Shown here: positions 46,985 to 58,905 of the stretch, piece after piece
Position numbering within the stretch: position 1 is the stretch's first letter
Layout of the letters: every line of letters begins with the position of its first letter
NCBI RefSeq assembly: GCF_949987515.2
Contig: NC_082694.2
Coordinates: forward strand, 57,534,080-57,598,079
Direction of reading: 5' to 3'
Length of the DNA stretch: 64,000 nt
DNA from: Delphinus delphis
Taxonomy: Eukaryota; Chordata; Mammalia; Artiodactyla; Delphinidae
Program-made: the position numbers and the translations under genes
Notes under the pieces: model-generated
The model's database searches: none
The model's input: the letters and a program-made list of their open reading frames with translations, nothing else
Told to the model about the DNA's origin: nothing

Positions 46985-48540
46985 ACTCTACTTGGTGGAG
47001 AAGAGAAGGGGAAGAAAAGCAGAAAGAGAAGGAATGCATGGAAACATTCAGCAGGTTGTAGCTATCATCTGTTCTTGGGTCAAAGACCATAAATAAAGCA
47101 CCGCTTCCCGTTCCCTCCACGTCATCCATATCACATTATTTTCTGGTTGCTTTGGTTGCTGGGTATATCCACTCAGTGCACACATTTGATTTATGATTCA
47201 GAACTAGATGATGAATCAAGAAAATATTCTTTTGCCTAAAGTTTCGTGGCTGCTTGAAAATTCTCTTGGGAAATGCATGACTCTTGTCCATCTTTCACAG
47301 TAGTGAATTTAGTGACATGTGCAATGTAATAAAAAGAGGCTGAAAAGAAGAGGAAAACAGTTTGGTATCTGGAGACCAAGTCCATCAGACTCACAGGAAG
47401 AGAAGAAGATCACAAAGTTCGCTTTGTTTCGTTTAAAGTGTCTGGCTTTGAGGATAGTGGCATTTTGCTGTCACCATGGGATAAATTTCTTTGGGAAAAA
47501 ACGTCTCTGCTGGTGAACTGTTCTCAAGGTGAGCCGGCAGGTTTGGAATTTGGACAAGTAATGTCAACAGCAGAAATGAGTGCCGAGGAGAATAATGTTA
47601 ATGCCTTCTGAGAAGAGAGCACAGGGGTTTAGCAATAAATAAATTTGGAGCTTTTGATGTTTGGCACAATTTTCTCAAAGAAATTATGCTCAATTACAGT
47701 TCAGACCCAAGCACTATTCTATGGTATGTAGGTAGATTTTCAATTCACAAATCAACAATTAACATCCAAGTCAAATGGATTCTTCCAATTCTGAGGCAGA
47801 GAAGGTGTCAGGGCTTGTCCAAATTTTCTGGAAGAGGTGAGGGAATTTTACATTTTGGTATGTGTGTTGGAGAAGGGTTAGAAATATTAAAAATAACTTA
47901 TTGTTGACATCAAAACAACTGAAAACCAGTCTGTGAAAATTTTGTATTAGGTTGCTCATGACGTAAGATTCCCAAGTGACCAAGTTGTGTTGTAAACCCA
48001 ACAACCTTATAAGGAAGGGGCTGTTTTGATTCTCATTTTACGAATGAAAAAAATGGAGGCTGAAAAAAGGAGGTTTTTTCCCCTCCAGGTCACTGTTTCT
48101 AGATTGTGATCCTACCTCTGCCAGGGAGGAGGCTGGGTTAAACGACCTGCCGGGGCTCTTGCAGTCAGATCTTCTAAATTTACTAACTAAACCTTCCCTT
48201 TCTTTGAAAGCTGCCCTGTTTTTGAGCAAGTGTTATGAAAATCTTTATTTATTTTGTGTAAAGGCACTTTAAGTTTCATAGCTAATTTCAAACACAAAGA
48301 TTTGGGGAATTCTTTTAGATAATTACATAACATAAAATTTACTGCGTACATCTTTCAGTTGATCTAATATGCTAGAATTCTAGGACATGTCACGATAAAG
48401 GCAGATATGCAAACTCAGGTGACTTACAAGCAGTCAACTTATTAAACAACAAACTGGCCAGATGACATTTGCAATGTATGGTCTTTGTTTAGCAATATTT
48501 CTTTCCCCTGAAAGTTCACAGAGTTAAATCAGTTCCTACA
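46985..48540. other. Unassigned DNA
   Basis: No gene. 47995-48090 has weak reverse-MIR resemblance (gattctcattttacgaatga). Small frames are chance. Confidence 0.4.
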
Positions 48541-48600
48541 AAAACACACTACTGCATTCTGGGTAGATACCAAAAACACACTGCTGCATTCTGGGTAGAC
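48541..48600 (+). repeat. 32-bp tandem duplication
   Basis: aaaacacactactgcattct (48541) recurs 32 bp later (48573), with ctgctgcatt for ctactgcatt. Both copies end ctgggtaga. Confidence 0.9.
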
Positions 48601-48604
48601 TTTT

Positions 48605-49682
48605 GAAATTATAACCTAAATTCCTTCACAGTTTATTAAGTGTCTAAAACCAGTCTTATAACTACTAAGTAATAATTTTGACATGACAACTCTATACAGC
48701 AGCCCCTTGGTTTAAGGTTTCTAAACCAGAGAAGATTTCTTATGTGACATACTTCAGTCACACGATAATGACTTGACTGATCCCTGATGATGCCAAGACT
48801 GTGAATTACACTCTCCCTAATGCTCCTTTCAGTCTCCATCCACTGCCTCGCTCTAGCGTCTCACTCACAAGAGGATGCCTTTTCCGTTGGTCACGAGAGA
48901 AATGGATAAAGGAATAAAGATAAATTAAAGCAAAAATATTGTCTAGGAAAAAATTCTCTGCATATGTTAAGCTCCAAGATACAGACATAAATAGCAATTA
49001 AAATTAGAGCTGATTAGTTTCCCAGGTTTATTATTTAAGTTAATATTTACTCATTCAATCTAAATACATGCATTGAATAGTTGCCCAAATAGACTGAGCG
49101 GAATATACAATATTATGTACATATAATTTTGATACCTATATACAAAATTATTGACACAGTATTTGTTCCCATCAATATATAATTTATAGCGCTAATGTAT
49201 ATTTATTGGCCAAGTATATTACCAATATCTACTTATTGACACAATAATTGTTTATTCTCATCAATAAATGGGTAACCAGATCTCATACACAAGGCATTAA
49301 AGTTCTGTAGTGTCAGTATTTTCTTGATCACATGGAATCCTCCCTTGGAAATGCTCAGTTTTCATTTCTAAGTCTAGATATTTACAAAGACGTTTTCAAA
49401 CTGTGTACTATGGAAACGTAGTATTCCATTAACGTATTAGTCCTAATTGTTAAATAATCATGATTAAAACCCACCATACTCAGGTTTTTTGATCTTTCTT
49501 TTGTTTCGTGTCTATCAAGGAGTAAGTTGTATCTTTCTTGTTTCCCTGTTTTCCATTTCCGTATTCTCATTCACTCGTTAACATACCCCACGGAATCCTG
49601 ATTTGGCTGTCTTCCTATTTCTGTAACAGTCACATTTGATCACCCTCAGGCACATTTGCCCATCTTTGATGACTTATATTCT
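48605..49682. other. Unassigned AT-rich DNA
   Basis: No gene or repeat recognised. Around 49150-49260 there are loosely repeated tattgacacag/tattgacacaa motifs. Confidence 0.4.

Positions 49683-49729
<47 letters not shown>
49683..49729. repeat. (AC)n microsatellite
   Basis: About 21 uninterrupted AC units between cttatac and gagtcttc. Confidence 0.95.
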
Positions 49730-49730
<1 letters not shown>

Positions 49731-50100
49731 TCTTCGTTCTCTCCTATAATGCTGCCAGTTAGCATTATCTTTCTCCCTTTCTCTTTTTGTTTTGACATTT
49801 GCTTTAGTCACAGAGACCTGCACCACACATATACAAGCAGCTAATAATAGACAGTAGTATCAGCAAAACCAATGAAGCATTTTGATTACTCATGTATTTT
49901 CTTTTAAGTGTTTTTCTTATCTGCAAACACAATTAAATATATTGTGGCTACATAATGGAAGTAAGAGTAGTAACAAAAATTTGGTACTTTGAAATCTATG
50001 CATAACTTGAGGGCATAAAATAAACAGATGATTATGAAATATTAGATATTTTTAAGAATTATTACATGCTAACACATATGCTTTAAAAATGAAACAGGGT
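49730..50100. other. Unassigned AT-rich DNA
   Basis: Nothing recognised. Confidence 0.4.
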
Positions 50101-50210
50101 TTAATGGAAAAGAATATGAAAAAGAACATATATATATATATATATATATATAATTGAATCACCCTGCTGTACAGAAATTAACACAACATTGTAAATCAAC
50201 CATATCTCAA
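50101..50210 (+). mobile_element. LINE-1 3' end, very short
   Basis: Forward L1 3' tail: taatggaaaagaatatgaaa, an expanded (AT)n at 50130-50152, ctgctgtacagaaattaaca, acacaacattgtaaatcaac, then caaaatat. Its tail meets the tail of the next L1, which is reversed. Confidence 0.88.
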
Positions 50211-50213
50211 CAA

Positions 50214-51046
50214 AATATTTTTTTAACGTCTTTATTGGAGTATAAGTGCTTCACAATGGTGTGCCGGTTTCTTCTTTATAACAAAGTGAATCAGCTATAC
50301 ATATACATATGTCCCCATATCTCCTACCTCATGCGTCTCCCTCCCACCCTCCCTATCCTACCCTTCTAGGTGGTCACAAAGCACCAAGCTGATCTCCCTG
50401 TGCTATGCGGCTGCTTCCCACTAGCCATCTATTTTACATTTGGTAGTGTGTATATGTCCATGCCACTCTCTCACTTCATCCCAGCTTACCCTTCCCCCTC
50501 CCTGTGTCCTCAAGTCCATTCTCTACGTCTGCGTCTTTATTCCTATCCTGCCCCTAGGTTCTTAGAACCTTTTTTTTTAAAAAATAGATTCCATATATAT
50601 GTGTTAGCATATGGTATTTGTTTTTCTCTTTCTGACCTACTTCACTCTGTATGACAGACTCTAGGTCCAACCACCTCACTATAAATAACTCAATTTCATT
50701 TCTTTTTATGGCTAACAAAATATTTCTTTTACTATTCCATTGTATATATGTGCCACATCTTCTTTACCCATTCATCTGTTGATGGACACTTAGGTTGCTT
50801 CCATGTCCTGGCTATTGTAAACAGACCTGCAATGAACATTGTAGTACATGACTTTTTTTGAATTATGGTTTTCTCAGGGTATATGCCCAGTACTGGGATT
50901 GCTGGGTCATATGGTCATTCTATTTTTAGTTTTTTAAGGAACCTCCATACTATACTCCATAGTGGCTGTATCAATTTACATTCCCACCAACAGTGCAAGA
51001 GGGTTCCCTTTTCTCCACACACTCTCCAGCATTTATGTTTTGTAGA
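50214..51046 (-). mobile_element. LINE-1 3' part, young-type
   Basis: Reverse L1 of about 830 bp: poly-T, gtctttattggagtataagt, 3' UTR to about 50640, then antisense ORF2 C-terminus up to catttatgttttgtag. It ends where the T-tail of the next L1 begins, in a run of T shared by both. Confidence 0.9.
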
Positions 51047-53588
51047 TTTTTTTTTTTAACATCTTTATTGGGGTATAATTGCTTCACAATGGTGTGTTAG
51101 TTTCTGCTTTATAACAAAGTGAATCAGTCATACATAAACATATGTTCCCATATGTCTTCCCTGTTGCGTCTCCCTCCCTCCCACCCTCCCCATCCCACCC
51201 CTCCAGGCTGTCACAAAGCACTGAGCCAATATCCCTGTGCCATGCGGCTGCTTCCCACTAGCTATCTACCTTACTGCGTTTGTTACTGTGTATATGCCCA
51301 TGACTCTCTCTCGCCCTGTCACAGCTCACCCTTCCCCCTCCCCATAACCTCAAGTCCGTTCTCTAAGAGGTCTGCGTCTTTATTCCTGCTTTACCCCTAG
51401 GTTCTTCATGACATTTTTTTCTTAAATTCCATATATATGTGTTAGCATACGGTATTTGTCTTTTTCTTTCTGACTTACTTCACTCTGTATGACAGACTCT
51501 AGGTCTATCCACCTCATTACAAATAGCTCAATTTCGTTTCTTTTTATGGCTGAGTAATATTCCATTGTATATATGTGCCACATCTTCTTTATCCATTCAT
51601 CCGATGACGGGCACTTAGGTTGTTTCCATCTCCGGGCTATTGTAAATAGAGCTGCAATGAACATTTTGGTACATGACTCTTTTTCAATTTTGGTTTTCTC
51701 AGGGTATATGCCCAGTAGTGGGATTGCTGGGTCATATGGTAGTTCTATTTGTAGTTTTTTAAGGAACCTCCATACTGTTCTCCATAGTGGCTGAACCAAT
51801 TCACATTCCCACCAGCAGTGCAAGAGTGTTCCCTTTTCTCCACACCCTCTCCAGCATTTATTGTTTCTAGATTTTTTGATGATGGCCATTCTGACTGGTG
51901 TGAGATGATATCTCATTGTAGTTTTGATTTGCATTTCTCTAATGATTAATGATGTTGAGCATTCTTTCATGTGTTTGTTGGCAGTCTGTATATCTTCTTT
52001 GGAGAAATGTCTATTTAGATCTTCTGCCCATTTTTGGATTGGGTTGTTTGTTTTCTTGTTATTGAGCTGCATGAGCTGCTTGTAAATTTTGGAGATTAAT
52101 CCTTTGTCGGTTGCTTCATTTGCAAATATTTTCTCCCATTCTGAGGGTTGTCTTTTGGTCTTGTTTATGGTTTCCTTTGCTGTGCAAAAGCTTTGAAGTT
52201 TCATTAGGTCCCATTTGTTTATTTTTGTTTTTATTTCCATTACTCTAGGAGGTGGGTCAGAAAGGATCTTGCTTTGATTTATGTCATAGAGCGTTCTGCC
52301 TATGTTTTCCTCTAAGAGTTTGATAGTATCTGGCCTTACATTTAGGTCTTTAATCCATTTTGAGCTTATTTTTGTGTATGGTGTTAGGGAGTGATCTAAT
52401 CTCATACTTTTACATGTACCTGTCCAGTTCTCCCAGCACCACTTATTGAAGAGGCTGTCCTTTCTCCATTGTACATTACTGCCACCTTTATCAAAGATAA
52501 GGTGTCCATATGTGCATGGGTTTATCTCTGGGCTTTCTATCCTGTTCCATTGATCTATCTTTCTGTTTTTGTGCCAGTACCATACCGTCTTGATGACTGT
52601 AGCTTTGTAGTATAGTCTGAAGTCAGGGAGCCTGATTCCTCCAGTTCCTTCTTTCGTTCTCAAGATTGCTTTGGCTATTCGGGGTCTTTTGTGTTTCCAT
52701 ACAAATTGTGAAATTTTTTGTTCTAGTTCTGTGAAAAATGCCAGTGGTAGTTTGATAAGGATTGCACTGAATGTGTAGATTGCTTTGGGTAGTATAGTCA
52801 TTTTCACAATGCTGATTCTTCCAATCCAAGAACATGGTATATCTCTCCATCTGTTTGTTTGTATCATCTTTAATTTCTTTCATCAGTGTCTTATAGTTTT
52901 CTGCATACAGGTTTTTGTCACCTTATGTAGGTTTATTCTTAAGTATTTTAATATTTTTCTTATAGTGGTAAATGGGAGTGTTTCCTTAATTGCTCTTTCA
53001 GATATTTCATCATTAGTATATCGGAATGCAAGACCGTTCTGTGCATTACTTTTGTATCCTGCTGCCTTACCAAATTCATTGATTAACTCTAGTAATTTTC
53101 TGGTAGCATCTTTAGGATTCTCTATGTATAGTATCATGTCATCTGCAAACAGTGACAGTTTTACTTCTTCTTATCTGATTTGGATTCCTTTTATTTCTTT
53201 TGTTTTCTCTGATTGCTGTGGCTAAAACTTTCAAAACTATGTTGAATAATAGGGTGAGAGTGGGCAACCTTATCTTCGAGGAAATGGTTTCAGTTTTTCA
53301 CGATTAAGAATGATGTTGGCTGTGGGTTTGTCATATATGGCCTTTATTATGTTGAGGTAGGTTCCCTCTATGCCTACCTTCTGGAGGGTTCTTACCATGA
53401 ATGGGTGTTGAATTTTGTCAAAAGCTTTTTTGCATCCATTGAGATGATCATATGGTTTTTCCCCTTCAATTTGTTAATATGGTGTATCACATTGTTTGAT
53501 TTGCGTATATTGAAGAATCCTTGCATTCCTGGGATAACCCCGCTTGATCATGGTGTATGATACTTTTAATGTGCTGTTGGATTCTTTT
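51047..53588 (-). mobile_element. LINE-1, 2.5 kb, best-preserved copy
   Basis: Reverse L1: poly-T, catctttattggggtataat, 3' UTR (about 51060-51430), then ORF2 from its stop codon upstream through the reverse-transcriptase domain to about 53588 (gtgctgttggattctt). 5'-truncated within ORF2. No clear target-site duplication on either side. It directly adjoins a second L1 in the same orientation. Confidence 0.92.
51422..53588 (-). pseudogene. L1 ORF2 (reverse transcriptase and C-terminal domain), broken
   Basis: ORF2p normally nicks target DNA and reverse-transcribes L1 and SINE RNA. Here 481 codons (51422-52867) are open to the natural stop, ending THIYGI. This is the longest frame in the window. 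It carries the C-terminal CCHC set (C338, C342, H350, C355 of this frame), then [13 protein letters not shown]. The RT catalytic FADD codons lie at 53138-53149 in a different frame. Compared with the copies at 17.3 and 36.9 kb, two frameshifts separate them: a gained AAAC unit at about 52850-52860 (acaaacaaacag for acaaacag) and a lost base near 52910-52920. The Met at 52867 is internal, not a start. Endonuclease domain and ORF1 are missing. Confidence 0.92.
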
Positions 53589-54889
53589 AAGCACAATTAT
53601 TAATAAGACCCAAAAGAGGGGGAAGAAGTTTTGAGAAAATAAATTACAATGATAATGCTGGTCGACTAAGGCTTTTCAGACCTCCCACTTATGCTAAAAT
53701 GAAAACTGGCTTAATTTTTTTCTCTGCTAAAGTCTATTCTATACCTATGTATCTGCAGTACTCAGATTTATGTTAACTGTTACATATTCAGTGAGAGGCT
53801 TAAGGATTAAAGGAATGCTTGGCTGCCTTTCTGCTTCTTGTTTAATTGCAATATCACTTAATTTTGCAGTATTTAAGCTGCATTGAATTGTGACAATAAG
53901 CCTCCAACTTCTCTATTCAGTCTGTGCTTTAAAGAAGATTCAGTTTCTACTCGGTTCCATCGTTGCCCTATTATACATATGTGAAATATATGGGCTTGTT
54001 AAAATTAACTCTAGTTTGGAAATATTAAGACTCAAAGTTTTTCCAAAACTGCCAACTGGAAATGAGTTTTGTACTTGAAATAATGGAGAAATAAAGAGGT
54101 CATATATTCTTGAATATAGAAATAAGGGCATAACATACACTGAATATAACAGGTATTCTTAACTCTTCGGAAAACATATTGCACGTATTTAGATATGTTT
54201 CACTAAAACAAAACAAATTGTATTGTAAACATTTCAGGAAAATTGAAAATTCAAGGGTCACTTTTGCCTCAATAACTTTTATAATTCAAGGAGTTAGAGA
54301 AAGTGTATATAAATCATGTAAGATGAATGACACGTGATCCTGTTCACACTTCTTCAAAAGGTCAGCAAACTGAAAGAATATCTTGCTGCAGAACACGCAT
54401 TTATACAATTATATCATTTATTATGTGTAATTTACAAGGACATTCATAGCATTTAATCACTTTAAAAACTATCACTCCCACGTCTTCAGTCCCCCACAGC
54501 TCCTTGGAAATTCAGCCATAATCTGAGTTTTTTTTAAATATATTCTCTTCTTGTTTTTCCACTACCAATTTGTACTTTATGAAAGCCTTATCGTTTTATA
54601 AGCTGTTTTACTTTACATTCTAAAATACAATCAAGTATGTGGGTGAGGACAGAGAAACATCTTGATGGGAGGTGAATGACAGAAATGACATTTTAAATCT
54701 TATTGTTTGAAAACAAAATAACAAAGACTATAAAATCTATCAAGAAAGAAATGTAGAATTAAAGATGTTTGGTAATTAGGTTTCTATATGTGATGGCAAA
54801 ATTAATAGCTGATATTTAAAAAACAGTTATTTCATGGATTCTTCCATATGGTAGCAATAACTGGCTTGATGCCCCCTGTCCTTTTATAA
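53589..54889. other. Unassigned DNA
   Basis: No gene or repeat recognised. Opposed small frames at 53890-54140 are chance. Confidence 0.4.
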
Positions 54890-54903
54890 TAGAGGATTCC
54901 TTG

Positions 54904-55522
54904 TTAATTGGCATAGCCACTTCAGAAAACAGTATGGAGCTTCCTTTAAAAACTAAAAATAGAACTGCCATATGATCCTGCAATCCCACAGGCGTATATC
55001 CAGACAAAACTACAATTTGAAAAGATACGTGCACCACTACGTTCATAGCAGCACTATTTACAATGGCCAAGACATGGAAACAACCTAAATGCCCATTGAC
55101 AAATGAATGAAGAAGATGTGTTATATATATACAGTGTAATACTATTCAGCCATAAGAAAGAATGAAATAATGCCATTTGCAGCACTATGGATGGACCTAG
55201 AAATTATCACACTAAGTGAAGTAAGTCAGAAGGAGAAAGACAAATACCATATGATATCACCTATATGTGGAATCTAAAGTATGACACAAATGAACTTATC
55301 CACAAGAGAGAAATAAACTTACAGACATAGAGAACAGACTTGTGGTGGCCGGGGTCGGGGTGGGAGTAAAGGGATGGACTGGGAGCTTGGGATTAGCAGG
55401 TGCAAACTATAATATGTGTGTATAACTGAACCACTTTACTGTACACCAGAAACTAACACAACACTGTAAAGCAACTATACTTCAATAAAGTAAAATGAAT
55501 TTTAAAAAATAAAAAAATAAGA
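54904..55522 (+). mobile_element. LINE-1 3' end with target-site duplication
   Basis: 5'-truncated, moderately old: ccatatgatcctgcaatccc, gcagcactatttacaatggc, atggacctagaaattatcac, gtggtggccggggtcggggt, aactaacacaacactgtaaa, cttcaataaag, then an A-rich tail. The duplication tagaggattccttg / tagatgattccttg (54890-54903, 55523-55536; 13 of 14) defines the insertion. Confidence 0.9.
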
Positions 55523-55536
55523 TAGATGATTCCTTG

Positions 55537-56839
55537 CTTGATTCCACTAGATTATGGTAATAATACGTTGAGGTAGAGCCTTGTGTTTTAGTGATGGGAT
55601 AAGCTGGCAAAAAGAATGGATAGTTATTATTGGTACATGAAATCTTAGTTCAGTAGCATCTGTCCTATTAACTGATTTAGAGAAAATGATTTAGAGAAAA
55701 TGTTTTGCTCCCTCCCCAGATTGTTTCACAAAGAGACACCTTCCCATCACCTATTGTTTAAGCTTTTATCTTTCTCCCAAAGTTTGCATATTGAGACTGT
55801 TCTGATATAACAGCTCACATGGCAGGATCATGCCTGTTTCTGACTTTGGCACCTTTTCCAATTAGCAGGTTTCCCTCACAACTCAACCATGCAGACCATG
55901 CACCTTATCATCAGTCTGAAAAGAACCACAGTTGCCCTAAAGAACAATAAAAGACACCCAACATTGTTATTTCCTTCCAGAGAGCTAAAGAATTTCCAGG
56001 GTACATTTGCCACATACATATTCCATGTGACATATATTTAGAATTTGCTCCCTGTGATGATTGAGAGACTTTTATGTTCCAAAACCAGTTTTTCCCCATT
56101 GCAGTTTGCTGTTGTCCCAAATAGATTTTGTTTAAACACACACGCACGCACACACACACCCACGATCTCTTTACTCACATTTGAAATATTACCTAAAGCT
56201 CCTGTTGATTTAGCAAAATATTTTTGGATTATTTCCACCAGTTATTTTCAACCACCTAAAAGAGAGGTTAACTTTTCACATCAGGAATTTGCAGCTGTGA
56301 GAAGTTAAGCGGTTCCCCAGAACATCTTAGTAAATCAGAAACCTAACACAGAATACTACTTCCTAACATGGCTCCCTATAGGTATATTTCCCAGAAAGGA
56401 GATCTGTGGGACCATTTGGGACACACTGAAAGAAAAGAGAGATTGAATTTTAGCCAGAAACTAGTTTGTTCCAGGAAACATCAAGTTTTGTATAGTTCTT
56501 ACTGATAATTTGTGAAAGTCCTCTCCACGATTTAATTTTTCCCACTTCAGGTAACATAGCCTGGTTACTGAACAGAAAAGATGTCCCTCAACCCTCAAGC
56601 CTCAACCCTCAAGCAGTTTGTTAGGCCTAGATCGCCATACATATATGTGTATACAGATGCACACACACACACACATATATTTCCTGTGTTGCAGCAGACT
56701 TTTAATGTGCGTAGTTGCTATGTTATTAATAAGAATAAAATTTAATTTATGGTTTATCTGAATTATAATAACCCGTAATATTCTACTGACATTCAATTAT
56801 ACCTTAAGGCCAACCATATAAAAATTGTTTCAGTACAGA
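55537..56839. other. Unassigned DNA with small repeats
   Basis: No gene. Contains a 15-bp tandem pair (gatttagagaaaatg, 55675-55705), an interrupted (CA)n at 56137-56162, a 13-bp tandem (ctcaaccctcaag, 56587-56612) and a (CA)n at 56655-56680. Confidence 0.5.
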
Positions 56840-56970
56840 GGTGATAGAACAGACCTAGGTTGAATTCTACTTTACTACCTATATAGCAGGGTTAAGAATT
56901 TAAGTTACTCCTTCAATGTGGAGAGAGTGTATATCTGCTTCACTTCTATAACTCAGTGGAAATAGGAATA
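56840..56970 (+). repeat. MIR-like SINE remnant
   Basis: Weak forward MIR: gacctaggttgaattctact, aagaatttaagttactcctt, cttctataactcagtggaaa, taggaataaatgaaat. Order fits; divergence is high. Confidence 0.45.
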
Positions 56971-57129
56971 AATGAAATTTTAGATATTTCAACAATGATA
57001 TCTCACTTTCTCATTTTTAAGTTTCTTTTGGTTCAAACAATTCCTATTCTGAAAGTATATAGACAGTTTAAAATTCCAAGTTCTATTAAGGCTGTTTATT
57101 CCATCTCTCGTCCCTCCTAAGATGGCATC

Positions 57130-57660
57130 TTGGAATAAAAAAAGGCTTACGGTTCCCATGGCATAGGGCTCACCACGAGACTGGGGCTGGTGTTTTGCGC
57201 TGTTTCATGTTGGCCACCAGGCTGCTCTCCTCTGGCTATGTGGGGGCTGGTATCCCTGAGGTTGGGTTAGTCTGTTCCTATTTGTAAGCATCCTTTTAGT
57301 GTACAGGAATGAATTCTGTCCTCCTCACCTAGTCACAACGCTATAGCTCTCCCGGGCTGCTGATTTATTCCCAGCAGAGCCTAAGGAGCTCTGTATCTCC
57401 GTGAACGATGACTGACACGCCAGTTTGGTCTCCAAAGTAGTCTGCAGTAGCCCATAATGACCAAGATACTTTGCCCCCATAGTAGTAACCAGACATACAG
57501 CTACTTTTTTTGCATTCTCTCCTTGAGAATATAGGAATTTCTGGGTCCCTGCCCAGACACATGGCTGCAAATGTCAGCTTAGAAATCCCAGCCCAGGCTA
57601 TCCCCTCTCAGCTGCTTCACCATCGTCTCCATATTGGCACATGACATTCAGAATGATAAT
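57130..57660. other. GC-richer segment of unknown identity
   Basis: Noticeably richer in G and C than its surroundings (gactggggctggtgttttgc, ctctcccgggctgctgattt, atcccagcccaggctatccc). Two overlapping minus-strand frames (57325-57570) have no domain. It could be an unrecognised LTR or internal retroviral segment, or a single-copy regulatory region. No terminal repeats found. Confidence 0.35.
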
Positions 57661-57879
57661 TTCTTCCCAGTGGGCCAGAGAGTTGACAAGGCTAAAAGAT
57701 CTTTACTTTCAGATTGTTTCTCAATCTATTCACTAAGCTTTCTTACTCTAAGTATATGTATTCCAGACACAGAGTCTCTGGTTCTCTTCAACTTACCACT
57801 TGCTTTGGTGGGAAGAAAGGGCAAGCTTCACACTTCCAACTGCTTTTCAGTGTCATATTGACATATATATTATATGCAT

Positions 57880-57888
57880 GTTTGTGTG

Positions 57889-57931
<43 letters not shown>

Positions 57932-57964
57932 CTATCTATCTATATATATATGTATATATTGTAT
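57880..57964. repeat. Compound (TG)n/(ATCT)n/(TA)n microsatellite
   Basis: Alternating TA, then about 14 TG units, then tatctatctatcta, then TA units. It directly precedes the Tigger-like element. Confidence 0.95.
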
Positions 57965-57972
57965 GTATATAT

Positions 57973-58511
57973 TTGAGCCTTGAATAACACAGGGGTTAGG
58001 GGCACCATTAGGGGGTAACATGTTTAGAAGGGAAAGAGAAAATTTGTGAAACTTGGATCCCGTCATTGGTAAAATATGTGTTAAACACTTCAAAAAATCC
58101 AACTTGAATTTGTTTTCGAACAAAAAAAAATTGCCAAAACCAAGCAGAAACACAAACAAAACTCTTTGTGTTTGTAGTGGGGGGGAGGAGAAATAATTTC
58201 CCCTCCACTCTTCTAGGTTCTTGGCTGAGATCCCCCTGTAACAAAAGACATATTAACAGGAGTAAAACAGAAGTTTAATAACATATATACCTCCTGTATA
58301 CATGGGAGAAACCCAAGAAAACTGAGTAACTCCCCTGAACAACTGAAAACCTGTAAATAACTTTACAGTCAAGTCCTCTGTATCTGAGGTTCCACATCCC
58401 TGGATTCAACCAACCATGGCTAGTGTTATTCTATAGTAGCATTTATTGAAAAAAGTCCGCATGTAAGCGGACCTGTGCAGCTCAAACCCATGTTGTTCAA
58501 TGGTCAACTAC
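57973..58511 (-). mobile_element. Tigger-like DNA transposon (MER8/MER2 type) with insert
   Basis: Inverted ends: left ttgagccttgaataacacag; right end, read backwards, agttgaccattgaacaacat. Inside are gggttaggggcacc near the left and tccacatccctggattcaac, caaccatgg and gtccgcatgtaagcggacct near the right, all known parts of non-autonomous Tigger relatives. The element is interrupted at 58011-58334 by a 324-bp foreign piece that also occurs at 60535-60860. Confidence 0.7.
58011..58334 (+). repeat. 325-bp direct repeat, copy A
   Basis: Starts gggggtaacatgtttagaag and ends aactgagtaactccc. About 94-95% identical by eye to 60535-60860. It lies inside the Tigger-like element. Confidence 0.95.
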
Positions 58512-58784
58512 ATATTTTTTCTATTCTGTGGTTGACCTTTTTGTTTACTTTATATAATATATATATAAAGATTCATTTATACAATATATAAAGAGTTCTT
58601 ACAACACAATAAGTCAAATAACCCGAAAGTGTTACTGCCTCTCACTGTGTCATGCTCCTCATGACTACAAGTTTAAGGAGATGTATAATTGCCCGAATGC
58701 TTATAATATATATATTGTAGTAGATGATCACGTCATTAATCCCTTCTGTGTGCATAAAACTACACAGTGTACAAAACAAGTAAA

Positions 58785-58905
58785 GTTAACGTTAGTCCTA
58801 AAATAACTGAGTGACGGAGGAGTGATACTGTTGTCTCCGTTTTTTCATTTAGGAATGAAACTTCAGAATTTAATGTATGTCCTTTACTTGGCATATATGT
58901 GAGCT
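58785..58905 (-). repeat. MIR-like SINE remnant
   Basis: Reverse MIR resemblance: gatactgttgtctccgtttt, ttcatttaggaatgaaactt. Weak and partial. Confidence 0.4.
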
